NCBI RefSeq assembly: GCF_032854445.1
Contig: NC_088295.1
Span: 6,636,501 to 6,700,500, forward strand
Direction: 5' to 3'
From: Liolophura sinensis
Taxonomy: Eukaryota > Mollusca > Polyplacophora > Chitonida > Chitonidae
Length of the DNA stretch: 64,000 bases
Part shown: piece by piece, positions 23,516 to 35,915 of the stretch
Numbering within the stretch: the first letter of the stretch is position 1
Layout of the letters: each line of letters begins with the position of its first letter
Notes under the pieces: generated by a model
Seen by the model: the letters and a program-made list of their open reading frames with translations, nothing else
Databases searched by the model: none
Told to the model about the DNA's origin: nothing
Position numbers and translations under genes: made by a program

Positions 23516-25231
23516 CTAACGAATCGTAGTCGTCATATGACTGATAAATTGTTAAAGTACCACCTTAAACCCCAAGTATACATACATTCACACATAAAAG
23601 CTTTACATGTAACGTGCACACCTGAACTGATTTCACTCATAATGATATATACAAGTCAAATTGGACATGTCACCCCAGCACAAATCCTAGCCCTCACCTG
23701 TCTAATTTGGTGACCTGTGCAGTGGCCATGGCATCCAGGATTTCAGTCAGTTCCTTGTCTCCTGTGTACCCGTCCCCCCAGCCAAGCACCTGAGAGAGGT
23801 CATTGCCTGTACCTAAGGGCAGGATACACACCTGTGGAGGGGTCTGAAAAGTAATGATCAAACAAACTGTAGTAGTATCACTAGTAGTGTACAAAGCACA
23901 GGCACAGTATACGTACTGAGGTGACAAGGTTGTCCGTACCTAAGAGAAATACTATAATATATAACACGAGTCACTAAAATTTTTCTTATGATTTGGACTG
24001 TACAAGTATTGTACAACAACTGGAGAGCACTAGGTCTCATACAATGAGACTGCTTGGCTGAAACCACAGTCTAGGATGTGACGCTTCATGCCAAGAAGTT
24101 TGTCATGTCATCTTGATGACAACATTGAAATCAACTTCAACTCAAAACAACACTTTTAGTTACATAAATACAATAGATAGGTTTCAAAAACTGTTTAGGT
24201 TTTACCTTAAGTTGAAGCTTCTCTATGGCATTAAGCACCCAGCCCACAGTTCCATCACCCCCGCAAACGAGGATCCGACAGGTAATGTCAGGTAACAAGT
24301 GGCACCACTCTATGGCGCTCTCAGGTGGGATGTCATGAAGGTCAAACACCTACAAATACACACATGACTTATTTACAGGGCCACATCACACCATGTATTA
24401 AATATTACAATCCCTCACAGCATTTAAAACATCTCTTTGTCCATTAAGTCAATACTGCTTAAAAATGATACATCAGACTGGTAATCAAATCAGAAATGCT
24501 ACAAAATGGACATCAAGGAATCAGCAAACACCTGTGTATTTCAGTATTACCTGAGCGGGGTTAAGTAATCCCCGAAACCCCTGCAGCAGGGCTTCCCCGT
24601 CATTGTTTCCACTCTTCCTATTGGCTATCACAATCACAGGACTCCACTCCTTCAGGTTGGGTGGGAACACTGACTTGACAATGAGGTGTCGCCGCCCCTT
24701 CAGTCCCACCCATTTGAGGGTGACGCAGTAAGGTGGTATTATGGCGTGCCTGTACGCCCCCAGATCACAGATGTCAGTGTATGCCCCTGTCCTACAGTCC
24801 TCATGGATGGCCCGTTTACACCAGCAGCACTGATAATCCACCAGCCCAGCTTCCACTCCACACTCCTTACCACACACGTAACACCGGCTCCCTGCCTTCA
24901 GATTACCCTGTACCCAGTGGTGGCTAAGATCATCCCCTTTGATGGACAGGCGTTTACACGGTATCTTCCTATTGGCTACCTTCATGTAGTGATCAGCAAC
25001 ACAGACTCCGCAGGAGTCACACTGGGCACCATGGATGATCAAGTCCTTGCCGATGCTGCAGTATGTGGCGTTGCTGAAGATCTCCACCATGGACCAACGG
25101 TGACCCTTGTTGAAGTCCCGGACTGGCACCTCGTAATGCTTCAACCTCTGTCGGCGGTACAGCTTAGTCAAGATCACCATGATCAGCAGCAGCAACATTA
25201 CATAGACTGCCACACCTAGCAAAGATTCCAT
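18262..25231 (-). CDS. DGKE: Diacylglycerol kinase epsilon, complete (9 coding exons)
   Basis: This lipid kinase phosphorylates diacylglycerol to phosphatidate; the epsilon form is membrane-anchored and prefers arachidonoyl-DAG. Coding exons on the - strand: 25231-24551, 24349-24206, 23843-23698, 23157-23100, 22612-22499, 20520-20449, 19997-19870, 18915-18804 and 18381-18262. They total 1575 nt and 524 aa (human about 567), all phases consistent. The protein starts MESLLG at 25231; an acceptor (GTGTGCAG) directly precedes the ATG, so a 5' UTR exon lies upstream, perhaps ending at 25759. Residues ~5-25 form a membrane segment. Two C1 domains follow (about 45-95 and 110-165), then the catalytic domain with GGDGTVGWV and [16 protein letters not shown] and the accessory domain through MQVDGEPW. 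C1B has intact Cys/His spacing; C1A lacks some expected ligands. Two exons border arrays containing copies of their own ends. Confidence 0.95.
18930..19440. repeat. 58-bp minisatellite, DGKE intron 7
   Basis: About seven ~58-bp units (AGCACAGTGCTCCAATAAGC, then ACACTTAGTGCCACTGTAGAGTAAGAACAATGGCTG-type sequence), starting about 15 bp into the intron upstream of the exon at 18804-18915. Unlike several other arrays here, no exon sequence was recognised in the unit. Confidence 0.85.
19973..20440 (-). repeat. 87-bp array of DGKE exon 7 acceptor copies
   Basis: Units of about 87 bp begin at 19973, 20061, 20147, 20234, 20325 and (partial) 20411. Read on the - strand each contains TGTTTACAG|GTAGAGGTGT + ATGGGAAGGAACTGG. 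That is the polypyrimidine/AG acceptor and first eight codons (VEVDGKEL, or VEVYGKEL) of the real exon at 19870-19997. The real exon is the last unit in transcription order, so four to five decoy acceptors precede it, with intronic filler such as AACACAACAGACAGGTATAT between them. Confidence 0.88.
21290..22500 (-). repeat. 88-bp array of DGKE exon 5 donor copies
   Basis: About ten ~88-bp units extend from the 3' end of the real exon (22499-22612). On the - strand each unit carries GCTGGCCTTCCCTCTTCACA (codons for W-P-S-L-F-T), then an AATCATTAATAGGGTGCC segment corresponding to the real exon end ATTATCAATAAG|GTGTGT. The unit therefore holds about 35 nt of exon plus the donor and ~50 nt of intron. 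The outermost unit at 21290-21371 is closest to the exon on the intron side and is split from the rest by a SINE-B insertion. Confidence 0.88.
21372..21657 (-). mobile_element. SINE-B inserted inside the DGKE minisatellite
   Basis: Reverse-oriented copy of the element at 12400-12685, from the AGTGAGTGCTTGGGGTTTAA tail (left) to the TAACTTCCTCACTTGGCGTT head (right). The repeat-unit sequence TTTGATGGACAG is duplicated at 21360-21371 and 21658-21669, a 12-bp target-site duplication. The insertion therefore came after the array had formed. Confidence 0.9.
23398..23595 (+). mobile_element. Truncated SINE-B interrupted by a TA microsatellite
   Basis: Fragment of SINE-B: GGCATGGACTCTACCTGAAG and AAAACACA on the left, GTCGTCATATGACTGATAAA to ACCTTAAACCCCAAG on the right. 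Where the intact 50592 copy has AATATATGAACACACATC, this copy has about 28 TA units (about 23450-23506) and CACACACAC. The microsatellite grew from the element's own ATATAT seed. Confidence 0.75.
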
Positions 25232-28200
25232 CTGCACACAATAGAGAGACTGTGGTCAGACCATAGAACAAAATCATGGGACAACTCATCAACTGTTGAA
25301 TAGTATCGCAGCCAAAATACCTGGCATGGACCTGTTGTTAACCTGAGCACCGTAGGCTTACATGTATAAGTGCTCATGTCAATCAGTTCTCACAATATCA
25401 ACTCTTATCATGTCACAATCAATAAACAACAATACACATTGCACACTAAGACAAAAGTACAACTTCATTCTTGGAGAAATTATTTTCATATACGTTACAA
25501 AAACAAAAATCACTTGAATACCTTTCCAACACTCTGAACATTGGTCTTTCTAGGACTTTTTTTCTTGTGCTCTTCACAAAAATATATATTTCTTGTTTTG
25601 CCTGCACGTTACTATTAGGAATGCAAATCCAGGTCTTCAGTGAGGGGTGTGACAGGCACATATAAAGGCATGTTTAAGGACTGCCACACAGCTAAATAAA
25701 CACATGTAGTCAGCACTTGCTGCCATGTGATAAACACCAGATCAATCCATAGACCTACCTTCTGTATGTGTGTGTCAGTCAATACAGCCTTCCTATAATC
25801 CTTCCCCTGACCCTTAACTGTCCTAAACACAACAAACAACAAGCCAGGTCAAGCAAGATTTACACAAACATGGAGCATTCTAACTACCCGATACATTTCA
25901 TTTAAAGAGTTAATAAGATCACATTTGTGTTTATATTTTGGCTATAAACATAAGTCATGTTATTTATTTATTTCATTGGTATTTTACGCCGCACTTGTAC
26001 TCAACAATATTTAATGGAAAAGACCTCTAAAAAATCTAAATAGGCATCACTAAATAGACTACTTAAAGCTATGCATAAACATACTTTTATTTATTTGTGA
26101 GGGTGGGGGGGGGGGTGATATTTGTGAAAAGAGTTAAAGGTGTTCAAACATTTGAATTCCAAGGTGGGCCTTATGGACCATACTATCCGAGGTTAGGAAC
26201 TATGACATCAGAGGAAGTTTTTCCAACTCAATAAACGACACTGAATGCTGGAATGACTCTTTTTAACCCTTGAGTAAAAGATTGCAGAAATTACATGTAT
26301 GTTTCCAAAAATTCTTTCCTCTTGGTAAAAATGAAGAAAAAAAAAAGGTGAGGTGAACTCCTAGAGTTCCTATATACTGTCCGTATGGCTCATAAAGCCA
26401 ACCACAGTATTCATATATTTGAATGTCTGTCAGCACTCTTAAAAAAATCTGAAAAAATGAATGAAAGTATTTTTACGCATAATTTTCAATTGTCTGTATG
26501 ATGAACCTTACTTCTTTTACTTTAACTTATACCACGGCATCCAGCATTATGACAGGAGGAAACCCATGACCATCTTTTGGTTGCTGGAACACCCTCCCTA
26601 GAACAGCCCAGAGAGGAATATAAGTCATTTTCACACTGATTGCAATATTATGTATGTGAAACATACACTTCTGCTCACCATCATGACATGACATGAATGA
26701 TGTTGAAAGTGAACCTGCTAGCAAACCTGTAATCATTAAAGTGACATTAAGCCCCAAGCAAACTCCTAAACGTTACAATGGCATTAAACCCTTACCAAAC
26801 CCCACAAGCCTACAGTGACATTAAATCCCTACCCTAGCAAACCCCAAAACGCTACAGTGATATTTAACCCCTAAAAAAAAAAAACAATTAAACCCCTAGC
26901 AAATCCCTAAATGCTAAAGTGACATTCAAACCCTTAGCAAGTTAAAAGTAAATTTTCATCAAAACTAATCAGAGCTTATCATATTCTGCATAAAAATCTC
27001 TTTCAATGCAAAAGCATTGAACCATTCACAATTAACCAAGTAACATTTATAGTAATTGAAAAATCCTGTAATGAGCTGTACTGCAGACGAAGTTCACATA
27101 GATTACCTGGCTTACAAGCCCTGCACACACATTTCTCATCCTCCAGATTTGATGGCATTTTGGTCTAAACAGAAAACAAAAATCAATGTCTATATAATAT
27201 TTATTTATACAATTGGTGCTTTACAGCATACTCAAGAATGTTTCACTTCGAAGACGGAGGCCAGCATTATGGTGGGAGGAAACCAGACCAGGGGAAACCC
27301 ACGACCATAAAAAAGTTGCTGAAAGACCTTCCCATGTACGAAAGGAGAGGAAGGCAGCATGAGCTGGACTTAACTCACATTGGTGGGAGCCTCCAGGGTC
27401 ACTGAGCCGTGCTGGCGTGTTAACACCCTCGGCCACAGAGGTCTCATATATTACTTCAAATACAGGTCTTCTTAGAATATTTCCTTAAAGGCATTTTTCA
27501 TTGGAAAGATTATGATTTTTACTATTGGGACATGTAACAAGCACGAGCTAGCTGATAGCTCTTTGTAAGGCAGCTTGGAAGTTGGAGATCACATGATCGC
27601 CCTAACATGAGCAAAGACAAAAATGCTTTCAAATGTAAGGGTACTATAGACATTGGACTTTGTTGTCAGTAGTTTATCTTTCGAACAGCCAGGAAACTGC
27701 AGAGGCTTGAATTCAAAACATATCAGAGGTTGGTTCAACTTGTTTGATTCAAAAGTTTAAATGGCTGGAGTACTGTTAAAAGATGGTTTAGTAATGCTGG
27801 CTGTGACATACATGTAAATACGTTTCGATCAACTCAGGGAATAAGTGCATACCAAATGTAATGTAGGGTTTGTGCTGCTATTTTTACAAAGTTATGGAAG
27901 CCTACAGGCCGGTGCTGGGCGCTACTTTATTTGTAGTGATCAGCTACATGTAGCTCAACTAGCTCTGGAGTTTGAAATCCATGCCACGCTTATTTAGACT
28001 GACGGACTCACTCAGTGTCACGTGAATAAATTTTAAAACGCCATTGTGACGTGATATTAATTTAATTCAAGCATATGTGGACATGGAGCTCACTACGACA
28101 CTCTGACTAGACACACTGCGCTGTCAACACTTTCTGACATTATGCTGACATGAAACACGCTAATCAAGCCATGATAATGCCAAAAAATGCTGACAGCGCT

Positions 28201-28700
28201 ATCGCTGCATCAGCATGACACGTGACTGGAGTCAGCGCTTGTGTTTTGTTGTAGTTGTTGTGTCAAACTGTTAAAATAATCCAGTCAGCTGACGAAAGGA
28301 AAACTCAGTCATCCAGTCGAAGTGTGTACGCCCACCTACAATTTCCATGCAAAGAAATATCCGTCACCTGGGGTTTTGCTTTAAGCCATTCTCCTTAATA
28401 TCACATCATGGGGATGTAATTTAACGTCCGTCCGAATTTTCGGGAGCATCATTTTTCGATGATGAAGCGTACTTTCACACGGGATTTTCAAACATGTTAT
28501 GACAAGATACGAAGAAGAATTGAATTTAACACAAGACAATATATAATTTCATTGAACATTATTTTTACTGTGAAAGTTACATATATATTAGTTAATTTGA
28601 TACCGCGTATTACAGTCACTGATGAACCACTATATTGTGAAAGATATAGTCCCTGATTCCGGATATTTTATTGATGTCAGTTTTGTACTAGACACACGAT
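25232..28700. other. DGKE-LRPAP1 head-to-head region with SINE-A fragments
   Basis: Region between divergent genes, expected to hold the DGKE 5' UTR exon(s) and both promoters. A possible DGKE UTR exon ends at the donor CAGAAG|GTAGGT (low end 25759, - strand); its start is not visible. SINE-A remnants lie at about 25960-26012 and 26525-26625. From 26750 to 26940 a loose repeat of GACATTAAACCCCTAGCAAA type occurs. The last kilobase (27900-28440) is less AT-biased, as expected near promoters, but no core promoter motif was assigned. Confidence 0.5.
27195..27447 (-). mobile_element. SINE-A, near full length, diverged
   Basis: From the TATTTATTTATACAATTGGTGC tail junction to CTCGGCCACAGAGGTCTC at the tRNA-like head, with CCAGCATTATGGTGGGAGGA and GGCAGCATGAGCTGGACTTA between. 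Small internal deletions relative to the 59629 copy show that it is old. Confidence 0.8.
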
Positions 28701-28701
28701 T

Positions 28702-31700
28702 ATGGGAGGCGTGGACAGAGGGGAAGAAGGAAAGAAAGGGAAAATGACGTCTGCTAAAATATCCACATTTGTTCTGCTTATTTTTCTAAATTATGGTGAA
28801 GGAAGCAAATATTCGGAGGAATTAAACAGGCCGATCTCAGAACTGAACGACCCCTTCCGAATGATGAAAGTTAATTTACTGTGGCACAAAGCAAAACAGG
28901 TACAATACTACAAAGGCACATCTAAAAAGCGATGGTTACCGGTAACAGATCTTTTTTTCTATATATAACCCGACTGCCTTCATTTACCTGTAAACTCAGA
29001 ATTCTAGTCTTATGATAAAAAAATACATCAGTTTAGTTCAAGGCGAAGTAAAGCTCCAGTGTTTGTTAAATGTCAAAGTTAGTCACTTTCAGTTGTCAAA
29101 GTGAGAGCAAATGAAATTTTACTTAATTTTTCTCCATGAATTACTTAGTTGACTTTTATGAGTCATTACATGTTGCTTTTCTCTTTAAGAACCTGCCTGA
29201 GAAGAAACTTGTTGATCTTTACACTGAGTTGAAAATGCATGACAAAAAGGAAGGCGATTTGAAGAAAATGAAGCTGTCTGGCCTTGATGAGGATGGTTTA
29301 AAATCTGCTCAGCTGGAAGAGAAATTCATGGGTGTGTATGACAGATTCCACAAAAGTATGGCAGAGGAAACACAGAGTAGTAGCTGTATTGAGAAAGAGA
29401 AAAGCCTGCAATAAACAAACTGGAACAGCTTTAGAGCCATTACTGAAATTTGGCTAACACAAAATGATAAAGATAACCTCAGAGTGTATACATTAAATTT
29501 GTGTGACCAGAAGTAAACTGCACAATCTGGACTGCATAGTTTGTTCAAAAAGTTTGGCATGAACGTCCAACTTAGGTTTTGAAACATCATGACAATATGC
29601 TGACACTTTTGGCTCATTCATTTACCTGTTTCATTTTATAAAACATGATTGAATGAAGGAGACCACTATAATGCCATGCCGTTCTAAAAATAACGAAAAA
29701 GAAGTGAAGTATCTCATTATGTATCACAAGTGCAATGATTTGTATACATGTATACCTGTAATTATTATTGTTATTTTTTCTTTTCTTTTTTTTTTCTTTG
29801 TTGCACAATGAAAGCTGTTACATTCAGCCTTATGCTGTTGCAGGAGGGTGTACATAAAAGGAGAGGGTTACCTATGAATCATAGCACTTTAATACAAAGT
29901 TACTTTCAGAAGCTAAAATAACACTGTAACTTCAGCAAATTAAGAAAACACTCTTGGAAGTTATGAGTTATACATGTCATGTGTTGTGTTTAACTCATCA
30001 AATAGATTAAGATTATATGTGCCTTCTTTTCTCCAGAAATTGTTGTAAAGTATGGGTTGAATCATCACTACAAATATGAACAGGGTGAGGAGTCAGAAAC
30101 GTCGGGGAAGAAGAGACCCCAACAACTGAAGGACCCCAAACTGAAGGACTTGTGGCATCAAGCTTCCTCCTCAGGTTTCTCTGGTGAGTGTCAAGAGTCA
30201 TGCCCTTGCCTGTGCTGACCTTCACTAGTAAGTGTCTAGAGATTCATACTGTTCACAGTATTATATGTGTCTGTAACCTAAAAGGACAAGACAGCACCTG
30301 GATAAAACATATTTCAATCAAAAGCAGGATACTGAAGTTTTCTAAAAAGTATCATACTTTAACTGAATAACATGAAGAGCGAAATAACAATGCTGCACAA
30401 ATGGCGGGTGTGAGTTAAGGCAGCCATCTTGAGAATTTTATCCAATCAGTCACGTTGCTATCATATTGCGCGGCCTAAGTTATCACGTGGCCTCTACCCA
30501 TTCACTCCATGAAGTTACATATAATAACACACAGAACAACTGCATAAGACATCATTTTGAGATCATTAACAATGATTCAATTACATGTAGCCAAAGGGCC
30601 ATTTCACAAAGTGTTGTGGGGCAGGTCTGTACCATTTACGGACCAACACGGCTTGTAAATCAGCTGATTAACAAGCCATGTAGTATGCAACGACGGAATC
30701 ACAAATGATGTCAGAAAAGTAGCATACCATCTCGGTCCAAACCCCATTCATCTCCCCAAATACATTTTTGTTGATCGTTTTAGCGTTTAGTCAGCAGTTT
30801 CTAAGTAACAAATATCAGTCAATGCAAAATTCTTTAGGAATGCCGAAGGTTTATTGGAGTGAGAAGACGGTATCTCAATGGACCAAGCTTAAAATTAATT
30901 AAATCTTATGATATAATTTTTTTTCTCTGAAGTTATTAAAGCTGAAGAATTTAAATTTTGATCCTTTGTCTTTCTCACGTTCAAGGGATGTTATTTTCTG
31001 TTTTCTTTTATAAAATACAGTAAAATTATTCAAACGCCGTGGTCAAGCAAAGGTGCTTTCTCTGACGTCCGTGATAACTAGGTCAGCACTGCTTTCATCT
31101 TAGAGGCCACCGCTACAAAATTGAAGGATAAAAACCAGCGACAGTCGAATGTCTAGATCAGCCTCAGTTTTGCTTAGATTGATCCATTTGTTACAGAATT
31201 GAGCATGAATCTATTTGCACAACAATCCTATTGTAATTTTTGTAAACATTTAAAAATCACCAGCACAACTTCTCAGGAGGCTACCCCCTGAACAAGGCTG
31301 TGCATATGCCACTAGGTTTAAACAGGATCGCTGGAGTTCCTTGTAAATGACATAGTACATGTAAGCCTACTGTATCAAGAGTTCAAGCAGTGGAAGAAAT
31401 ATTCTTCCAGTATGTCCAGTTTCTGAGAAAAATATATTTATCACTTGGGCCTTCATTGCTGAAGTCCAGAACTAATATATCATAGGCTACTGCTTAGATT
31501 ATTATGTGGGAAGTACCTTCGACATCAGAAATCTAGTGTAAACATGACATCACCTTACTCTCGATAATGGAGATGTGCTGAAGCAGGGCCAAGATGAAGT
31601 TCCACTAAACTTTTACTGGATTGAAAAAGATCTAAAAAAATATTTAATGTCTGTTTAAGATACTTTGGATGGTGGTCTTTGAGTGGACATAAACATTAGT

Positions 31701-34700
31701 CAGGTACTGTCTTTCACTTTAACTTTGCCCAATTCATTCCCTGAATTTTGTGCAAACTGTAATTCAATTACAGTTTTGGTCAATTTCAGGACTTGATTTT
31801 ACCCATCATACATCTTTACGTGTAAATAAGTGATATAAAGAGTAACTATAATGTTTTGTTTGAAATATGTGTATGATTGGGCCTTCTTTCTGTTGCAGAG
31901 AATGAACTGAAGGCGTTGAAGCAAGAGTTATCTCATCATCAGAACAAACTTGATGAATATCACGCTCTTAAAGACGAGATTGATAGATTTCAGGGTACGT
32001 AATGATCAACCCCGATTACCTTGAGCACTGCTTATCAGTGGGTCCATGTGAATATTTAATTTACAGTATATCTTAATTTATTCCAATTCCAATTAATTGT
32101 TAAATGACATATGTAAATGGGGGAAATGTATTGTATAGAAATGTGGATGATCCCCCGTCATTGTATTCATGGGTACTTTTGAGTAGGTGTCCACTTGAGT
32201 ATATTATAGGAGAAAAACAGATTTGGGTGTGTTGCTATGTCACCGGCCTCAAGTATTATTGTTTCATCCGCGTACAATCTTACATCTCAATTTTATATAG
32301 AAACTGAACATAACATGGTGGACTCTGAAGATTATGATGAGTATAAACTAAAGAAGAAGAACGTTATGCTGAAGTCCAAGCACAGGGATCTAAAATCCAA
32401 CTTTCAGAAACTACAGGAGTTAGCATCTGACCCAGAGCTGGCCACGGAAGACTTCTCAGATCTGCGTGTCTACCAGCTGTGGTCTATGGCCAAGAAATCA
32501 AACATGTCGCACACAGAGCTGAATTCACTCAGGGTAAGATTGAGAAGCTAAAGTTATGTCGTTTGAGTATTTACCGTGTTACATGACCTTTAACCACTGA
32601 CAGTTGAAAGCAAGTGCTGCGTGCATTTGCATGTAGTGAGCAGTCATCATGGCATGACGCTATGCCTTGTTTGCAAGGCAATAATCAAAGCACTTTGATT
32701 ATTCTGATTGGACAAAATAATGTCATATGACCAGTCTAACTGAAAACTGCAATGGAGGTGGATCTTAAATTGTTTTGGAGTGAACGGAAGTGATTACATG
32801 TGAAAAAAAGAAACTGCTGGCCATTTTGTATTCCTGCAATTGTTGTCTGTCTGACAGCCCAGGCTATCAACTTTCCTGGCCTTGGGCTTTAATGTGTGTT
32901 GTGATAATTTTGCTGTTCACTGTAAAATGAATGATGAATCAATGATGTGTTTGTGTTTTTTTCTCCACTAATATAGGAAGAACTGAGGCACTTTGAACAT
33001 CGTTTGAAGAAGCAAGAGTTTTTCAAGGAGCAGCTGTCCTTGTCAGAGAAGAGTTTAGACGGACAGGTGAAGGATGGGGATTTCCCGGAAGCACATGTCA
33101 GCTTAGAGCAGAAAGTCAAGGATTATGACTACAAGGTAATTATATACTTGTACACGGAGCCATAGAGCCATAGTCTGACCCTGCTGGGTGTAACCCTATA
33201 GACGGAGCTGTTTAATACAAAAACACCCTGTCCATGGTAACTTTATGCATTAAGGTCTTACAGACAAGAGTGTTAAATTTCTGCACTAGGCTCTTACAAC
33301 CACTCTCAAGCCATGGTAAATTTTATACACTAAGCTTTTACAGTCACACTGTGTCCATGGTAAATTTAAACACTAATCTCTTGAAGCCAGCTCTGCCCGG
33401 TTTCCTCCCACCACAATGCTTGCCGCCGTCGTATAAGTGAAATATTCTTGAGTACGACATAAAACATCAATGAAATAAATAAGTAAATAAAGTCACACTC
33501 TGCCCATGGTAAATTTATACACTAAGCTCTTATAACCATACTCTGTCCATGGTAAATTTGTACACTAAGCTCTTACAGCCACTCTCTGTTCATGGTAACT
33601 TTAAGCACTAAGCTCTTACAGTCACACTCTGTCCATGGTAACTTTAAGCACTAAGCTCTTACAGCCACACTCTGTCCGTGGTAACTTTAAGCACTAAGCT
33701 CTTTCTGCAACACTCTACCCATGGTAACTTTAATCACTAAGCTCTTATAACCATACTTTGCCCATGGTAAATTTGTACACTAAGCTCTTACAGCCAGTCT
33801 CTGTCCATGGTGACTTTAAGCACTAAGCTCTTACAGCCACACTCTGTCCATGGTAACTTTAATCACTAAGCTCTTTCTGCAACACTCTGCCCATGGTAAC
33901 TTCATACACTAGACTGTTACAGCCACTCTCTGTGCTTGGTGAATGTAGGTTTAGCCCTATACACTAAGCTCTAAGCTACATGCTGTTCAGGTTGTGAGTT
34001 TTCCTCAGACATTGCCTGGTTTCCTACCACTGCAATGCTGGCAGCCATTCTCTTTCTACAGCTCTCTGTCCATGGTTACTGCATACACTGGGCTCTTTCT
34101 GCCACGCTCTGTCCATGGTAACTTCACACGCTAGGCTCCTTCTGCCACACTGTGCCCATGGTAACTTCATACACTAGACTGTTACAGCCACTCTCTGTGC
34201 TTGGTGAATGTAGGTTTAGCCCTATACACTAAGCTCTAAGCTACATGCTGTTCAGGTTGTGAGTTTTCCTTAGACATTGCCTGGTTTCCTACCACTGCAA
34301 TGCTGGCAGCCATTCTCTTTCTACAGCTCTCTGTCCATGGTTACTGCATACACTGGGCTCTTTCTGCCACGCTCTGTCCATGGTAACTTCACACGCTAGG
34401 CTCCTTCTGCCACGCTGTGCCCATGGTGACTTCATACACTAGGCTCTTTCTGCCACACTCTGTCCATGGTAACTTCATACACTAGGCTCTTTCTACCACA
34501 TTTTGTCCATGGTAACTTCCTACACTAGGCTCTATCTGCCACACTCACTCCATGGTAACTTCATACACTAGGCTCTTTGTTCCACACTCTGTCCATGGTA
34601 ACTTCATGTACAAGGCTCTTACAGCCACACTCTGTCCATGGCAACTTCATACACTAGGCTCTTTCTACCATACTCTATCCATGATAACTTCATGTACTAG

Positions 34701-35382
34701 GCTCTTACAGCCACACTCTGTCCATGGCAACTTCATACATTAGGCTCTTTCTACCATACTCTATCCATGCTAACTTCATGTACTAGGCTCTTACAGCCAC
34801 ACTCTGTCCATGGCAACTTCATACACTAGGCTCTTTCTACCATACTCTATCCATGATAACTTCATGTACTAGGCTCTTACAGCCACACTCTGTCTGTGGT
34901 AACTTCATACACTAGGCTCTTTCTACCATACTCTATCAATGGTAACTTCATACACTAGGCTCGTACAGCCACACTCTGTCTGTGGTAACTTCATACACTA
35001 GGCTCTTTCTACCATACTCTATCCATGGTAACTTCATGTACTAGGCTCTTACAGTGTGTTTGAATTCAGATCTGCTTGGATTGGCTTGCAATCTATTTCA
35101 GGAGATCTTTTTGTCAGGTACATAGTGAAGAAAATTCTCTCCACCCATAAACCTTACTGCAGTTGTATATCAAGCGAAGTTAGAAATTATTGATCATGAC
35201 ATAAAGTTCCAATCAAACTAACAAACAAGCTGTTTTAAGGTCAGTCATAAATATGCTACATATCATTGTAAATTGACTGTTATAATGACATAGATGATTT
35301 GTTATATTTGTAGGTCAAAAAGCTTCACACAGATCTGAAGATAAGAATAACACAAGCCACGGAGAAACACTCAGAGTTGTGA
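28702..35382 (+). CDS. LRPAP1: LDL receptor-related protein-associated protein 1 (RAP), complete
   Basis: RAP is an ER/Golgi chaperone that binds LDL-receptor-family proteins and blocks premature ligand binding. Coding exons: 28702-28899, 29190-29331, 30037-30183, 31899-31994, 32301-32533, 32977-33135 and 35314-35382; 347 aa with every phase consistent (human 357). An in-frame ATG at 28744 is an alternative start that gives a tighter signal peptide (MTSAKISTFVLLIFLNYGEG). The mature N-terminus KYSEEL and the repeats LLWHKAK, LSGLDEDG, LKDLWHQA and VYQLWSMAKKSNM match the three RAP domains. The protein ends HSEL, a KDEL-class ER-retrieval signal equivalent to HNEL of vertebrate RAP. Exon 2 could read on to a stop at 29414, but splicing at 29331 restores the family sequence (EIVVKYGL). 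Intron 6 carries a large minisatellite. Confidence 0.95.
33225..35055. repeat. 43-bp minisatellite with 265-bp higher-order unit, LRPAP1 intron 6
   Basis: About 40 units of CCATGGTAACTTCATACACT + AGGCTCTTTCTACCACACTCTGT (43 bp). A ~265-bp compound block (GTGCTTGGTGAATGTAGG, a CTGGTTTCCTACCACTGCAATGCTGGCAGC-type segment, then normal units) occurs twice in tandem, at about 33932 and 34197. The CTGGTTTCC..AATGCTGGC segment resembles the SINE-A body, so a SINE fragment appears to have been captured and amplified. Confidence 0.88.
33392..33492 (+). mobile_element. SINE-A 3' fragment within the LRPAP1 minisatellite
   Basis: CTGCCCGGTTTCCTCCCACC followed by the conserved CGTCGTATAAGTGAAATATT and an AAATAAATAAGTAAATAAA tail. 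The 5' half is missing. Minisatellite units continue on both sides. Confidence 0.8.
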
Positions 35383-35674
35383 CAGGTTGTTCACAAACTG
35401 CACATTATTTTGCACTGGAAGTATTTTTAAGAATCTTGTCTTCCAAGGGAGATTACATTTTTCCTTTTCCTATTCTGTCAGTACTGTTCACAAAGGTGTG
35501 TGTCTACAATTGGTCTTTACCTTATCTTTTTGGTTTATTTTTACACTCTTATGTTCTTATGACTTATTCCTGACTTATTTAGTTCTTCCTGCATGTATAT
35601 GTATTGTAAGCTACATCTGATATTGTGACATTTTTATTTGTTTTGTTCATACAGTGCCTGTAGCAAGTATATCA

Positions 35675-35915
35675 GTTATCTTATCCAATGGTTACGTGTC
35701 CATGTTGCCTGTAGCGTGGATACCGGTTATCTTTTTGAATGGTTACATGTTCATAATGAGTTATGCAAGGATATCAGTTATCTTATTAAGTGGTTACATG
35801 TCCATATTGCCAGTAGATAGGATACCACTTATCTTATTAAGTGGTTACATGTCCATATTGAGAATAGTAAGGATATCAGTTATCTTTAGTCTTGTTACAT
35901 GTGCATATGGAGTTT
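35675..35915. repeat. ~51-54 bp tandem repeat in the LRPAP1 3' UTR
   Basis: Four to five units of GATATCAGTTATCTTATTAA + GTGGTTACATGTCCATATTG-type sequence, about 300 bp after the stop codon. Confidence 0.8.

Noticed and set aside
29136-29414. Independent 92-codon gene inside LRPAP1
   Set aside because: It is LRPAP1 exon 2 (29190-29331) extended into its flanking introns.
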